Assembly (NCBI RefSeq): GCF_040054535.1
Contig: NC_090777.1
Span: forward strand, 15,616,501-15,680,500
Source: Antennarius striatus
Taxonomy: Eukaryota > Chordata > Actinopteri > Lophiiformes > Antennariidae
Direction: 5' to 3'
DNA length: 64,000 bases
The notes under the pieces are model-generated. The model was not told the DNA's origin. It saw only the letters and a list, made by a program, of their open reading frames with translations, and did not search any database. Positions 1 to 12,559 of the stretch are shown here, one piece after another. Made by a program: the position numbers and the translations under genes. How positions within the stretch are numbered: the stretch's first letter is position 1; every line of letters starts with the position of its first letter.

Positions 1-472
1 CTGAGGGGCCTGGTGTCCTGGTTGTTATGGCAACCATGGTATAAATTCAAGGCATCCCAGGGAGTGATGACGCAACAAGAGAAAAATAGACCTGCAAATC
101 AAGGAGGCTAAAGATGCAAACGTACATTCCGTCTTCAAAATCTGAAAGAACAGCTGCTCCCTGAGCTGAACTGTGATTCAATTCAGCAACAAAAGGTTTT
201 GTTTAAATCTGATACTGTGGCTCAAGAAAATACAGGACCTGACTACCTAGCACAGGTTCGAAGTAGAATATCAACCAACTTGCGTTTGCAAAATTAAAAT
301 GAAATGATAAGTAATTAAAATAAAAAGTTGTCTGAAAGTGACACTAGATCTGCACAAGGTTGATAACAGACTATAGAAAAACCAGCATGCAAGGGTTTAA
401 AGCTGTTTTCAAGACTTCCAAGAAGATTTAAAACGGATTTTGTAAGATGTAAACAATATGTACATATATAAA

Positions 473-514
473 TCCACAGACAGACAGACAGACAGACAAC
501 CAGCCAGCCATGCA

Positions 515-560
<46 letters not shown>
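473..560. repeat. (CAGA)n followed by (CA)n microsatellite
   Basis: A short CAGA tetranucleotide run (about 473-497) passes through an imperfect spacer into about 21 CA units ending near 560. The open frames of Cys/Val or Thr/His repeats across it are artefacts of the dinucleotide run, not genes. Confidence 0.95.
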
Positions 561-561
<1 letters not shown>

Positions 562-2310
562 GCAAGCAGAACAAATAGATACCTGGTGATATTCTAAATG
601 TATTACCATTGTATCTACAGTAGTTTTGTGCAGCTGAAACAGTATTAGTGATAACCAGCACCATAAAGGTTATTGTCTCATCGCCAGTTTGCTGTCATTC
701 ACCACAAGTGCTCAAAAAACTTAAATACACCTTTGATTAAAAAAAAAAAAATTACCCACTTGGCCTTACCCCCTCTGAGGGAACTTCGACCTCACAGCAA
801 CCAGCTCATTTCTGTAACCTCTAGCACAAATGTTGGCTCAGCCAGAGCAGTGGTCAAGAAGACAGAATGTCCTGAACCTGGTAGCTAGATGATTAATGGC
901 TCACAATCGTTATCATCCTGTCTTGTTTCTCTCTGACACTCATACTTTAAGAGCCTACATAGCAGCATTACAGCTTTATAACATCTAACAGTGTACTAAT
1001 GTAATTAGGACAACATGCACAGTGAGAAACTGAAAGCAAATGTGAGAGAGAAGTGTTCTTCACAGGTTCACAGGTCTCTGCTGCCTTGGACCAAATATAA
1101 TGCTCAATCTGTTACAGGATGATCCAACCTTGACTCATAGTGGTGAGCAACCCACAGCTCGCTCTGGCCTGGAAACTTCTCCAAACTTGTTCCAGAAGGC
1201 ATCGGTTAATCAATGAATAAGCAAAGCGCAAAACTGGTCCACTGTGACCTAAAATCTTTCCTGCCATTCAAGCTACTGACGTGACACCTCAACCTATTGC
1301 ATCTGGTATTGATAGACCTCCCTGGAAAATGACATTATCTACTCAGCAGCATGTATTAGACCATGTAGGTCACCCATGCCATGTGTGCAAATCCTTCCCT
1401 ACACCATCACGGATGCTGGTTTTGTACTGTAAGCCGTCAATAAACTTCCTCTCCTCTTTAACTCGGAGAACACAGCAGCCTTGATTTCCAAGAAGAATTT
1501 CAAATTATGACCAGACAGTTTCCACTTCACCTCAGTCCATCTTCTAATAACTTTTGCACAGTGAAGGTAGCAGCATGTCTGGCTCTGGTTTACTGTATAT
1601 ACAATTTCTTCTTCACATGGTAGAGTTCAAATTACTACTGTGGAGCAGTATTTACAGACAATGGCTTTAGGAAGTGTCAATGTCACTACAGAATCATGTC
1701 TGTTTTTAATGCAGAAATTTGTTGCTTGCACACTCTTTGTGCTATTTCAATTAAAACGTTTCATTTTTGGTAAATAACCAAACTTCAAATCTCACTTACA
1801 CACACGACATCTAAGACAACTAATAGATGATTCATTCGGTCATACAGCGCAACAGAAAACAGTAGAATGGAAGATGAGGACCTAAAGCTGAAGCTCACTC
1901 TGCAGCTTGTCTGGTCACACAGGTTCTGTTTGTTCCATTGTCAAAACACCGACAAAATGGGTTTGTCAGGTAAATGGTACACAAAAAGATTAAGTATGTT
2001 CAGTGTTTTTGCGAACGTGTTACAAAACGTAAATTAATATTAATAAAAATAATAAAGGATTAGATTTAGTATAGCGCTTTTCTAGAAACTCAAAGTCGCT
2101 TGACATTGGATCCATTATTCATTCACACATGGTGATGGTAGACTACATATGTAGCCACAGCTGCCCTGGGGCAGACTGACGGACACGTGGCATCCAAATA
2201 GTTTGAAAACTACAGGACAGAATAATGTTTTGAGAATTTTTATGATCCTTCAGTGAAGAAATTATTTTTTCACTCTTTCATTGGCCTGAAACACACTTGC
2301 AATCGCACAT
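561..2310. other. No gene recognised
   Basis: AT-rich unique-looking sequence. Small open frames (for example 673-888 and 1281-1484) have no recognisable domain, no convincing splice sites and no family resemblance. Bases 1-472 likewise show nothing assignable. Confidence 0.5.

Positions 2311-2382
<72 letters not shown>
2311..2382. repeat. (CA)n microsatellite
   Basis: About 35 uninterrupted CA units, lying about 110 bases left of the outer hAT-like element. Confidence 0.97.
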
Positions 2383-2384
<2 letters not shown>

Positions 2385-2494
2385 CCTATAAACATGTTCA
2401 GTGCCTTGCTCGTGGGTTATGTTCATCAATCATGCCATGTGCTTCACATATCATCTGATGAAGCTCTTTTTGACTCAAACTTGTTTGTTAATAG

Positions 2495-4331
2495 TAGGGA
2501 TGAGCGAGTACACCACTGTCTGTATCTGTTCAATCATCTAAATTATCTGTATTCGTATCTGTACTTGGAATGGGCGGGACTTAAACCGGAAGTGGGTGTG
2601 CTTTCACTGGAAATGGGTGGGGCTTAGATCTGAAATTGATATGGAATGATCAGAAGTTGCTATATTTATTATTTTATAAGTATTTACAGAACAGCCTTAG
2701 AATTGAGATTCAATGACTTTGATCACAACAGCAAAGGAACTATTTACAGAACAAGTTTTTTATGAACTCAGAACATGAAGTGATGAATACAAAGCATGCA
2801 ATAGGAATGCATGAACTACAAAGTATGCATGAACAAGAATTGTCATACTCAACACAAATTTCTAAATTTTTTTTCTTTTTCGTCTTTTCTTTTAAGAACG
2901 AGTGAGAGAAAGAGCGATAGAGAGAAAGCGTGTGTTTGCACGCTATGTAACAGTTATAATATCTATATGGTATATAAATTATTTATTTGAAGTGAAGCGA
3001 GAAAGTGTCAAACTAAGAGTAAGCAGGTACAAAAAAACACATGACTGCAGTGGAGGTGGTGACGAATGTGACACGAGCAGTTTTCAGCTCTGTCTGGTCA
3101 AATGCACCGCGTTTGGTACCGGGCCGCACAAAAAGAAAAAATAATAGACATTAGTTCAGTTTTATTTATTTTGGAGTCTGAAAGATATTTTATTTGGAAA
3201 AATTATCCGATTCTCTGTTACATCCGTCTATGTCAGTGGTCCCCAACCACCAGGGATATTAAAAAAAACAAAACTTTTTTTTTTAATTGATTACCAGTCT
3301 AAAGATGTTTTATTTTGAAAAGTGACATCTGTGCGGAGTGATGCACAAATAAATGCGTGTGTCTGTCCCGCTTGATAGGTCTCTGTCACGTGACAAGTTA
3401 GCAGCTATTACCCCTAAATTAAGCACCCACAATTGCCTCAGTATTCTGGATTACAGTCAAGGCAGATTATTTTGAGATCGCCCAAAAAGTATCACAAACC
3501 CTGCTTCCATTTCCAGCCTCCTGTGTTTGTGAAGCAGGACTTTCTGCAGTGACCACAGATAAGACATGCGGAACACACTTCAGGTGTCATTGTCTCCCGT
3601 TACCCCTAGATCAGCTGTCCCCAGCCCCTAATTCTCATTATTGTAATTTTTATTATTTAATTGACTTGTTCACCCTGTTATTGGAAATTATCAGCATTTC
3701 TCCTACATTGTATGCACTGTTTGTAAGTGGCTATATTTCAAAATAAACCTCATCAATGCAGTCACTTGAATCAAGTTTTAATATATTTCTTACAATTATT
3801 TAGTTTACAGAGATGTTGATTATCACTTTATGAAAAAAAGGTTGTTCATTGTCTATTGATGTCTGCATTTTACGTAAAACCACGGCGGATGATTTATTAT
3901 TAGACTACAGCTGTCTTGGCATCCTTTACAATTATCGAGCAAATGACGGCCGGTCTGTGAAAATATTGTCTTAGATGAAACCGGTTCGTGGTGCCAAAAA
4001 GGTTGGGGACCGCTGGTTATGTAGAATGACGAGTGAAAATTAAACTTTACAGAACAGGCCTTTATTAACGGCTGGAAACAGAACATGTCCAGGAACGGGC
4101 TGGCAAACAACAACACACTAAGCCGTACACCTATGGTCTTGCGGTAAAGCAGTGTCGCAAGCAATCGTAACTAACGAGCGACACTGTGGTCTTCTTTATC
4201 ACTACATGAGACAAGTTATGAGGATTTTCCTGCAGCACAAACACGAGTATTGACGAGTTTTACTCGTACTTGTCAAAAATGCTTTATCTGTACCGGATAC
4301 TTGTCTGAAACGAGTACCAGCCTCAGCCCTA
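2495..4331. mobile_element. hAT-like DNA transposon, non-autonomous, interrupted by a second hAT
   Basis: The left end reads TAGGGATGAGCGAGTAC and the right end, read in reverse, TAGGGCTGAGGCTGGTAC, so the termini are imperfect inverted repeats. They are flanked by near-identical 8-bp sequences, gttaatag (2487-2494) and gttaatac (4332-4339). An 8-bp target duplication is the hallmark of the hAT superfamily. No transposase of its own is visible. Its body is split by a second element at 3234-4015, leaving roughly 740 bp and 316 bp on either side. Subfamily was not determined. Confidence 0.7.
3234..4015 (+). mobile_element. hAT element with transposase C-terminal remnant, nested
   Basis: Terminal inverted repeats are CAGTGGTCCCCAACC at the left and GGTTGGGGACCGCTG at the right. 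Flanking octamers gtctatgt (3226-3233) and gttatgta (4016-4023) are alike allowing one indel, consistent with an old hAT target duplication. Around 3505-3625 on the + strand is a decayed piece of the hAT C-terminal dimerisation region: the peptide LPFPASCVCEAGLSAVTTDK resembles the family's Leu-Pro-Phe ... Cys-Glu-(Ala/Ser)-Gly-(Phe/Leu)-Ser signature. The catalytic domain is missing, so the copy is dead and internally deleted. Confidence 0.75.
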
Positions 4332-4400
4332 GTTAATACTGAACATACTGTAACAGGAACAAAGACCAAACAAAAACTGTTAAGGTTACGGTTGACTCAC

Positions 4401-4542
4401 TGTGTATCCCCTCATCTTCACAGTCTCCGTCATCGTCATCATCATCATCATGATCATCATCATCAGTGATGTAACATATCTCTCTGTCCCACTTCCTCCC
4501 CTTCAGCTGCTCCTCCTCTTCATCAGACATCTCCTCTTGCAA
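4401..4542 (-). CDS. Weak candidate coding exon with acidic Asp/Glu tract
   Basis: Seen: on the - strand a good acceptor (tacttctactttcctcttcag, first exon base 4576) and a good donor (ACA then gtgagt, last exon base 4401) bound a 176-bp segment. Inside it, an ATG at 4542 opens a frame beginning MSDEEEEQLKGRKWDRE and continuing into a stretch of about 15 aspartates. The frame is closed by a TGA upstream within the same segment, so if real the ATG would be the translation start. No family is recognised. The Asp run comes from a GAT-type trinucleotide repeat, which makes chance a serious alternative. No partner exons were found. Confidence 0.2.
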
Positions 4543-4576
4543 GCCAATGCTACCTCAGCATGGCCACATTGCCCAC

Positions 4577-6375
4577 CTGAAGAGGAAAGTAGAAGTACAA
4601 ATGAACATATTAACAATATTTACACAAAATGGTTTATTTTTTATAAGTTTTATAATTTAGGATTTAACAGAATTAAATTGAACCCTTTGCAGTCACAACA
4701 GCAACTCTTTGAGGAAGACTCTCCACGAGGATTAGGAGGTTTAGACTTTTTTGACCATTCCTCCAGAAGGGGAATAGTGAGGTCAGACACTGATGTTGAA
4801 TAAGAAGGCTTGGCTTGCAGCTTCTCAACTACTCATTAATTATAGAAGGTGTTCTGTCGGGCTGCGGTTAGGACTCAGTGCAGATCAGTCAAATTAAGAC
4901 AGATATTAAGAGTTGCATCTTCCCTCTCAGTGTTTCTTTTACTAGATAACTTCTCTTCTGTAAATACAGTAGTTATTAAAAAAAGTTGATTTTGGAAGGT
5001 TACATATTTTTGATAAAATCTAAAAAATTCTATACTTATGTTTGATCACTTGATAATATTGGATCAGACCTTTACTGTCAGGTTCAGATAAAGACACAAA
5101 AACCAAAGGCAGACAAAATTAAAGACAGGACAGCTTTTAAAACAAATATACTTCAATAATAACCCAAAACAACAAGAAAAACAAACTTCAAAACAGAAAT
5201 CCTAACAGCAAATCCACACAGCACAATCCAAAAACTGAAGGCACATGAACAAAAAAACCCCCACAAGGACGATAATTCTGGAGTAAAGCACAGGTAGGAA
5301 GATGATTATATAACAACACCGGAAACGTGACACAGACGTCAGTTAATAACATTTACTAGCCTAGAATTTAAAGGTGACAGAGCTGATTTTAATTCCATTT
5401 CCTTTGCATTTTTTCTACTAAATATTAAATAATTTTGAATACCTTTTGATTCCAACTTTTCTCCATATCGTTCCACTTTTACATTTAGGTTTGGATGTGA
5501 AGATCTATTTCCAATTCTCATTTATATAATCTGTACATTCTCCATAGATGCACTAGAGGTAAAAATTGACGTCAGGGTCCTGAATTCACTACATATATGA
5601 AAGGACAAGAGGTTCTTTGTGAGAGATGAGAAATAATCACAACTTGCAGATGAAAGACTGTAGGAGGAAGGATAATATGGAAAAATGGATGACAGATGCA
5701 AGATGAGAGAAATGATCTCTCAAGAGTTTGTTAGATGCTTTTGAAGGCGCATTTCAGCAGGAGGAAAATTACAATCACATTACTCAGCCTTTTCTCTATG
5801 TCTGACAATCATAAACTGAAAACACAGACTACAGCTGTGCCTTTCAGTATCAGCTATGGTTCGGTGATAGACAAGCAGTCAGAGCCAGCAAAGCCTACTC
5901 TGATGGCTTCCAGATTGTCAGAATCAGATCATTCTAATTCATAATATACACTTTCATTAATGTGATATCCATTTCACAAAGTGTGTTTTCAGCCTAAAGG
6001 CATCACTACACAGCTTCTTTTTTGGATGTTTCCACGGTGTTGCTATGAAGTCAAGCTTTAATCTAATCAACTTTTCAAACTACAAGCAAACCTTGGTTTT
6101 CGAACGCTTTAGACATCGAACAAATCCAAATTTGACCCAAAAATTAACCTAATTTTAAATTTGACAGAAACAATTTGACAAAGTTAATGTCCAAACTTGT
6201 TTGTGATGTTATTTTTCTTTATTCACTTGGATAGTTTGATCTTTGATTGATGGAGTTCTGGGGGTTTATTAGCCTGACAAATTAAAAGGATTTATGTTAT
6301 GATAAAGCAACAAGCAAATGTGTTTTTTATGTGTAACTGTAATGTTTGTAACTTGAATAAGTAATAAATTCAGAG
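4577..6375. other. No gene recognised
   Basis: AT-rich sequence. The block at about 5070-5340 (A/C-rich with many AAAC runs) looks repeat-derived but no termini could be defined. Open frames at 5339-5521 and 5735-5944 have no recognisable content. Confidence 0.45.
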
Positions 6376-6379
6376 TTGA

Positions 6380-6650
6380 CATTAAGAAGTAGAGGTATTG
6401 CTAGAGAGCTAGAGAGGTCAAGGTTTGTTCTGGAAAGGAGAGAAATGAAGGTTAACCGCAGTAGGACAGAGTACATGTGTGTGAATGAGAGGGACCCAAG
6501 TGGAAGAGTGATTTTACAGGGAGCAGAGGTAAAGAAGGTGGAGGATTTTAAGTGCTTAGGGTCAACATGGAGAGTGTAGACAAGAGAAGAAGAAGCGTGT
6601 ACAGGCAGGATGGAACGGGTGGAGAAAAGTGTCAGGTGTGATGTGTGATA
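6380..6650 (+). pseudogene. RTE-like LINE fragment (reverse-transcriptase C-terminal part)
   Basis: The + strand reads ELERSRFVLERREMKVNRSR, then SRTEYMCVNERDPSGRV, then VKKVEDFKCLGST. The DPSGRV...VED part also occurs in the LINE copy at 47.8-47.9 kb. Frame is lost after about 6579, but the following bases still match the ...GMERVEKSVRCD-like segment. This piece covers the region just after the RT catalytic box, i.e. exactly what is missing from the 47.3-51.2 kb copy. Both ends are truncated. Confidence 0.75.
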
Positions 6651-6654
6651 GCAG

Positions 6655-6935
6655 ACCCTTGACCCTGAGAACACTAGGTCAAGGTCAAATTTCAGCTTTT
6701 GAAAACTCAGGAACCGGATAAGATAGAAAGACAAGGAAGAAGGTCAATGTGAGTAAGATCATGGATGAAAGCTAGTGCTTTGATCTACCTATGCACTAGC
6801 TTTGATCCATGGTCAAAGCTATTGCATAACTTTGACCTGCCCTGAGAGGTCAAAGCTATGCACTTGTCAGGTACTACTGTCAGGGTACCTTGACCTACCC
6901 TGGAAGTAGGTCAGGGTAGTTCGCGGGATTTAGGG
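6655..6935 (+). repeat. Unclassified interspersed repeat, copy 1, rich in AGGTCA half-sites
   Basis: Shares long stretches (for example CAGGAACCGGATAAGATAG at about 6708) with copies at 20.6-21.0 kb and 28.4-28.9 kb. Contains AGGTCAAGGTCA at 6676-6687 and further AGGTCA/TGACCT half-sites to about 6915. The 5' (CGTC)n part present in the other copies is absent here. No coding potential. Confidence 0.7.
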
Positions 6936-7197
6936 GGTACTTCTGTATTCCACTGCAACGTTGCTTCCTCTATTTGATCACATGTTTGTTTGCTCGGTGG
7001 TCATGAGGGTAAATGTGACTGATTAAAGCTTGTTTTTGTTTCCATGGTGAGGACATTAATGTGGGAAATGCAACATCTATTTGTGTTGTAGGGTTGTGTC
7101 AGTGTCATGTTAGTGTCATTCCTTTTTTCTATACAATGAAAAAAAGAAAAAAGTAGAGGAGGATTTTCATTTTAGTGTTATCGTGAGGTGTTGTAGG

Positions 7198-7200
<3 letters not shown>

Positions 7201-7237
<37 letters not shown>
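7201..7237. repeat. (TG)n microsatellite
   Basis: About 18 TG units. It is followed at about 7245-7285 by an inverted LINE-tail-like motif (attttattaatcacccgtgg) resembling the 3' end of the L2/CR1-like element at 13.5 kb. Confidence 0.9.
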
Positions 7238-7239
<2 letters not shown>

Positions 7240-7299
7240 GAAATTAATTTTATTAATCACCCGTGGGGGAGATTATTTGTCCACTCTAGTGTTAATTCT

Positions 7300-8050
7300 C
7301 GTTATTCAGACTCACTCATTAAATTTTCAAGCGAAGTTTAGTGAAACATTTACATAGTCTAAATATACTAGCAGGAAGAATTATTGACTCTATTGGTTAA
7401 ATTAAAAAAAAACCTGAATAGCATTTATTCCACCTCAGATAATCCTAATTTAATCTTCATCACCAGCCAGTTCACTTGCATCCATTACAATGCAGATTAC
7501 ACCCCAGGTAGAGGTAAAGCAGAATTTTTGGTTGACAGGCTGGTTTTACATCTCTCATATATCCAACCAACTTTATAGACTTGTTGATGATCTGAAATGA
7601 ACTTGCATTTATTTTCCCCCAAACATAGATTGACCTTTGTATTTAAGCTTAACTTGTTTTGATGTGAATTTGATATCATTATGCTTAGATTTCTTGTGAT
7701 GATACATTTATTTTACACTACAATTTTTTGTTGCTACTGATCTTGGGCACAAAAGGTTTTTCTATGTTTTTCAGAGATCAAAAAGACATCAAAATCCACC
7801 AGTGTCTCTCACAGCAATACACAAAAGCAGTCAAGCCAGAACAATGAACAAAAAATCTGAAAAAGGTTAGGTGTTAAAAATGTGTCACTTGTTTGCAATT
7901 TTTATGGTTCACTAGTTTACTGAATAAAAAGTATTTAAGGGATTCAATTACTTTTTTACGGGGGTTGCCACAAATATTGCAAGACACAAGAGGAGAAGAA
8001 ATTTTGCATTTACTTACATAGTCTACCAAATTAAGCCAGAAGGCTTCAAC
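7300..8050. other. No gene recognised
   Basis: AT-rich sequence without recognisable coding or repeat structure. Confidence 0.45.
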
Positions 8051-8480
8051 ACATTATCTCTTAATACAAGTCACAGAGGTTTGGGTGGAGCGCCAAAGAT
8101 TTTTCAAGCAGGATTCACAATGTGCTTTTCCTCTGAAGCAATGCAGCTGCCAAATGGTACCTTGATATTGTTGACTAAACCCTCGTCACTGTACACTAGA
8201 AGAAGGAGGGTATGATTGGCCCTGTAGCTCTGGTGCTTTTTCAGCTTCTAAAGGGAATAGAGTCAATGCTGGGCTTTCTTGACCAGAGCCCAGAGAGCCT
8301 AGTACAACTAGGAATTTGGTATCGCTCGCCTGTTCCACAACAGTGCAGTGAATGATCAGAGGGATGCAGGGTGTAGACTCCTCTGAAGTTAACAACATTG
8401 CCCTAGGTTCTACCTTTAAGTGGAGATTGTTGTCTTTGTGCCACAAGGCCAGTTGGTGCACCTCCTAAAGTTCTTCCTAA
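8050..8480 (-). pseudogene. Decayed LINE reverse-transcriptase remnant (L2/CR1-like)
   Basis: The - strand frame starting at 8461 contains LALWHKDNNLHLKV followed about 40 residues later by DTKFLVV. This pattern resembles the post-catalytic part of L2/CR1/Rex1-type reverse transcriptases, which typically carry W-C-x-x-N-x-L-x-L-N-V then (Y/F)K(Y/F)LGV. Downstream in shifted frames are KLKKHQ-like and IVN-like blocks of the same region. Frameshifts and substitutions are heavy, so assignment is by pattern only. Confidence 0.4.
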
Positions 8481-10015
8481 CACTCCTTCAGCACCTGAAC
8501 ATTGATGTTCGGACTGGACCTGCTCCTTCATGAAAAAGAATCGTAGAAAGTGTTTTCTTAACACTGGAGAGGGAGAGAGCAGGACCTGGTCAGTGTGGGG
8601 GTTCATCTTCTCTACAGGTGTGCTGTGTTACGTACCAAAACACACAAATAAGTCATTGATTTGTTTCAGTGGGATAGTGTTACTGTCACAGGTAGTTTGT
8701 AATACGTGACGGCCCGGAACACTTACCCCATTATGTTTGAATCATCTCTTGTGAGTCTATGTGCTTTCCTGCTCCATAGGAGACATGGCTCTGGCTATCT
8801 CCCTACTGCTATGCCACAACGTTATGGAGGACACGTAACACAGGTAGTCACAGGTAATCCTCAGCAGTTTATAATCCTCTCATCAGCCATGGATTCTAGT
8901 TGGCCTGAATGATGATGGCTTCATATGCATTGATGTCGCTCACATAAATGCATATGACAGTGTTGTCTTACACAGTCTTAAATGTACTCCTGGAGGTGGT
9001 AATCATGTATGCCTAAAACTATTTCGATTGGTGGTCAAGTAGCAGTCGTGACGTACTGTGGTGGTACCCTATGGCCACACATTAGTCAATTTTTGGTTCA
9101 TTTTTTAGTTTGTTCTCATGATCTGTGAGCAGGATGGCGGAAGATAGAAATGTGATTAGACAGACCAATGTTTGGCAGTTGGACAGCTCTAAATACTCCT
9201 TCATGGTCAGTGTAAACCAGGTCTAAGAGTGACCTTCCCTTACCGAGTCAGTATGTTGATGGAGTTAAGAAAACCAGTTTATGGATAGCATGGTTATCAT
9301 CAGCAATGATCAGACAGCCATTTGGAAGAATTTTTTGCTCAGTAAGAGCATAGTAGAGATAAATTATGTTTACTGATCTCATTGGATTGCTGAGTCCAGG
9401 AAGTTGTAATTTACTATGTTTCAGTGAAATCAAAACTGCTGAAGTTCTTTAAACACTGGCTGAATCCGAGTAGCTGCTAAAATGCCATTTTATTATCTAT
9501 AATGCAGACACCAGCAACTAGGTTGTTTGAAAGAGCCAGTCTGTGGGGGATAGTGATTAGCCCACCAGTGACACTTTTCCTCTTAATGTGATTCTACCTC
9601 CTCTCACTAAGCACGAGAAATTTGAGCATGTTCTGTTGCAGTCATTCTAGGCCAATCAGTTTGTTTGTTTACTTTAAAAACTTGTGTGCAATTAATGTCA
9701 AGCAAAGACTGTGAACTGTATTTGTATTTTGCTAATATGCATTAAGAGACAGGAGACAAGGAGCCGCTGGGTTGGAATGTGTTGCTATGGTGATCAACAA
9801 TAACGCTGGAAGAGCCACCAAGAACATTTTCTGGTATAATAAATGATACATTTCATACATGATGGAAAATTAGCTAAAAAAAAAACTTCATTCACATAAG
9901 GATCCAATCATTACTGCTGGTGACATACACCTATGTCTGTCACCAATGCAATTTAAGCTAAGATTCTGACGAGAAAAAGCAAAAAGCACCAACAATAATG
10001 TACGCTCCTGTATAC
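8481..10015. other. No gene recognised
   Basis: May contain more of the decayed LINE up to about 9.6 kb, but nothing that can be assigned with confidence. Confidence 0.35.
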
Positions 10016-10016
10016 A

Positions 10017-10585
10017 TCAATCAGCAATATCATTATGACCACTGTCAAGTGAAGTGAATACCCCGTACTACCCCTTTATCATGGCTCACCTTAGTGGGTG
10101 AACTATATGAGGCAGTATGTGAAGATTTTATCCTCAAAGTTGATCTTGGATGCTAGAAAAACAAGACTACATGGTGGGACTGATGCCTAGGATCTTGTTA
10201 TTCATGTGGATGTTACTTTGTCATGTTCCACCAATCTAGCAATTTGTACAGGCTATGTAATCCCCTTCATGAAAACTGTATTAACGGATGGCAGTGGCGT
10301 CTTTCTAAAGGATAATGTGCAAAACCATAAAGCAAAATTTGGTCAGGAGTGGCTTGAGGAACATAACAAGAGGCTTTCAAATTCCACTGACCTCAATCTA
10401 ATTGACTATTTGTGGGACATGTCGGACAAAAAAGTCCAATAGATGAAGGGCCCACCTCACAATTTACAGGATAAAAGAGAGCTTGATGCCAAATGCCACA
10501 GCACACCTTCAGAGGTCAAGTGGAGTTTATGCCTCAACCTACATGGTAATGCCAGGTGGTATTAATTTCATGGCTGATCAGTAAA
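10017..10585 (+). pseudogene. Internally deleted Tc1-like transposon with transposase remnant
   Basis: The left terminus (atcagcaatatcattatgacc) and the reverse of the right terminus (ttactgatcagccatgaaat) are imperfect inverted repeats matching, from memory, the common teleost Tc1-like TGATCAGCCATAACATTATG-type end. The body jumps from the 5' leader directly to the C-terminal catalytic half. The frame 10206-10442 keeps DVTLSCSTNL, then GSGVFLKDNVQNHKAKFGQ, then STDLNLIDYLWDMSDKKV, equivalent to the conserved Q-D-N-A-P-C-H and S-P-D-L-N-P-I-E-H-L-W-D blocks. The DNVQNH and LNLIDYLWD variants show loss of conserved catalytic-site surroundings. Non-functional fossil. Confidence 0.85.
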
Positions 10586-11434
10586 TTTCATCAGTCCAAA
10601 TGGTAACATGGACAATTATAAAATCTGGTAAGAATCAGAGGTACTTCCGAAGATCTCAAAAAGTAAGGCCAGCTCAGAGTTGTGCAGTGCAGGCCTTCTC
10701 ATGAACCACACAGTTCCTTTACTGCTCCTACTTTCTTACTTCTTCAAGTCCCAGTTTTCATGTCAGTAATTTCACCCTGGGGAGTTTTCTTCTCAGAGTG
10801 CCTCTGTTTTATCTCCCCTTCCCCTCCCTGGTGCTGTGGGTGTTGCGGTTCTGTGAGCAACCTGCTAACCCGTGGAGACATGGCCATGTGCCTTGGATCA
10901 TGATCAACTTCACCCATCCTGCCCAGCAGCAGAAAGTGGAATGAGTCATCTTGAATCCTGACCTGGATCATTATTTGGTTCCTGGATTTTTAAAATTGTA
11001 TCTCTTTATTAATTTTTATACTTTAAAGATCTCCGTGGAGAAATTATTTTTTTCACTCATATACATTCCAAACCAACAAATCAACTGACTGATTGTTATC
11101 AACCACAAACAAGCCTTTGCTTGAACAGGACATGTGTTTGTTGCTGAAAGATATTTCAGAATTGCTGATACTTTATTGAAAAGACTTAAAAACTAATCAC
11201 TAGAAACTCCATTTTCAACAATAGACTAACCACACTTGGGAAAGATCACCAGAGAAACCCTAACCCAGAAGGACATACTCACATACTGTAGTTGGATAAG
11301 TAACATTCTCATTCATCACCACTTGCCAGACAATCTTCTGGCAGGACAACGTGGCTAGCAGGGCTTTGGGCTCTCTGTCTCTCTCTCTCTCACACACACA
11401 CACACTTAAATATATACAAGTATATCCCTATTAC

Positions 11435-11435
<1 letters not shown>
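10586..11435. other. No gene recognised
   Basis: No coding or repeat structure identified apart from a short (CT)n/(CA)n stretch at about 11375-11406. Confidence 0.5.

Positions 11436-11515
<80 letters not shown>
11436..11515. repeat. (TG)n microsatellite
   Basis: About 40 uninterrupted TG units. Confidence 0.97.
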
Positions 11516-11517
<2 letters not shown>

Positions 11518-11757
11518 CATCGTGTTTGTGCATTTATGTCTGAGCCTACCATCTATCATTCAAAGCAAAGCAACTTATTTTAATAGGAATCAGGATTTGG
11601 TCAGACTTCCAATCACCACTAAAAATGTAGATTGTACTCTGACAGTAAATTCAGCATATTAGAAAGCTTTTAGTCCTGCAAAGATTTCTTTTATATTTAA
11701 GCTGCATAAACAACTTGTAACCATTGCAGTGCAGTGAACATTATCACATATCAAGTA

Positions 11758-12113
11758 CAGTGCGCCCTCATTCCTCGCGGTTAATGCGTTCCAGGAACCA
11801 CACACAATTCACAAAACAAATTCCACGAATGGAGTGACAAACTACTTAATTATTTACGGTAATTTAAACATTTATAAACCCTCCCTATACCGATATTAAA
11901 CCACCTTCTATCTGTATTACTTTTTCCCACACTCTTATCGACTGTTAAAAGCACTTTTGTGTCTCACATAAGTCCAAGACTCATGAAACGGAGCGCACTT
12001 CTGGATGCAGTCAGCCAATAGAATGCACATACGGTATCACATGACTGCATACCAAAAATCTGTGATCAGATGAAGTCGCGAGCGTTGATGTGCGAATGCG
12101 CGAGGGTGCACTG
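11758..12113 (+). mobile_element. Tigger-like (Tc1/mariner-type) MITE, copy 1
   Basis: 356 bp bounded by inverted termini CAGTGCGCCCTCATTCC and (reversed) CAGTGCACCCTCGCGC, flanked by TA on both sides, the Tc1/mariner target duplication. The CAGTNNNCCCTCG...GCGTTCCAGGAACC start resembles Tigger/pogo-type elements known in vertebrates. Related copies are at 22.5, 40.2, 59.2 and 62.3 kb. No transposase is encoded. Confidence 0.8.
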
Positions 12114-12118
12114 TATTA

Positions 12119-12170
12119 CAAAATAGATACTTTAATAATCCCGAAGGAAATTGCACAAATAGGCATGTAT
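12119..12170 (-). repeat. Isolated LINE 3' tail
   Basis: Read on the - strand this is tgcaatttccttcgggatta followed by ttaaagtatctatttt, matching the tail of the LINE that ends at about 13.52 kb in the opposite orientation. Only the tail is recognisable. Confidence 0.6.
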
Positions 12171-12559
12171 CCCACAGACATGTGCAGCTTATAAGCTTAT
12201 ATCACTGGAAAGTAACACAGACAACACCTTAATTCATTGCCATCAAGCTTTATATAACTATATAACACAGAGAAGCAGGCCAAACTGTCCTGTTCATGTC
12301 TGGCATTCAGGCTGTAAAATAACAGTTACATAACATGCAGCATGTTTGCTTCTCAGAGCCACTCCAAGTTGGTCCAGCATGTAACATAGACACATGGTTT
12401 TATATTTCTTCTTACCCAATGCACCTTTTTAACAAACTAGAGTAATACCACATATAAACATCTGGGTAACAATTTCCAGGATAAGTTTGAATTTTATTTT
12501 AAATTTTTCTCAAGACTGTGTTCTGATTGATTTCAAAGGCGAACGATCGCAGCACAACT

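Noticed and set aside
315..664. Overlapping - strand frames rich in Cys-Val
   Set aside because: Translation of the (CA)n tract; the same happens at 11.4, 16.0, 17.3 and 58.9 kb.
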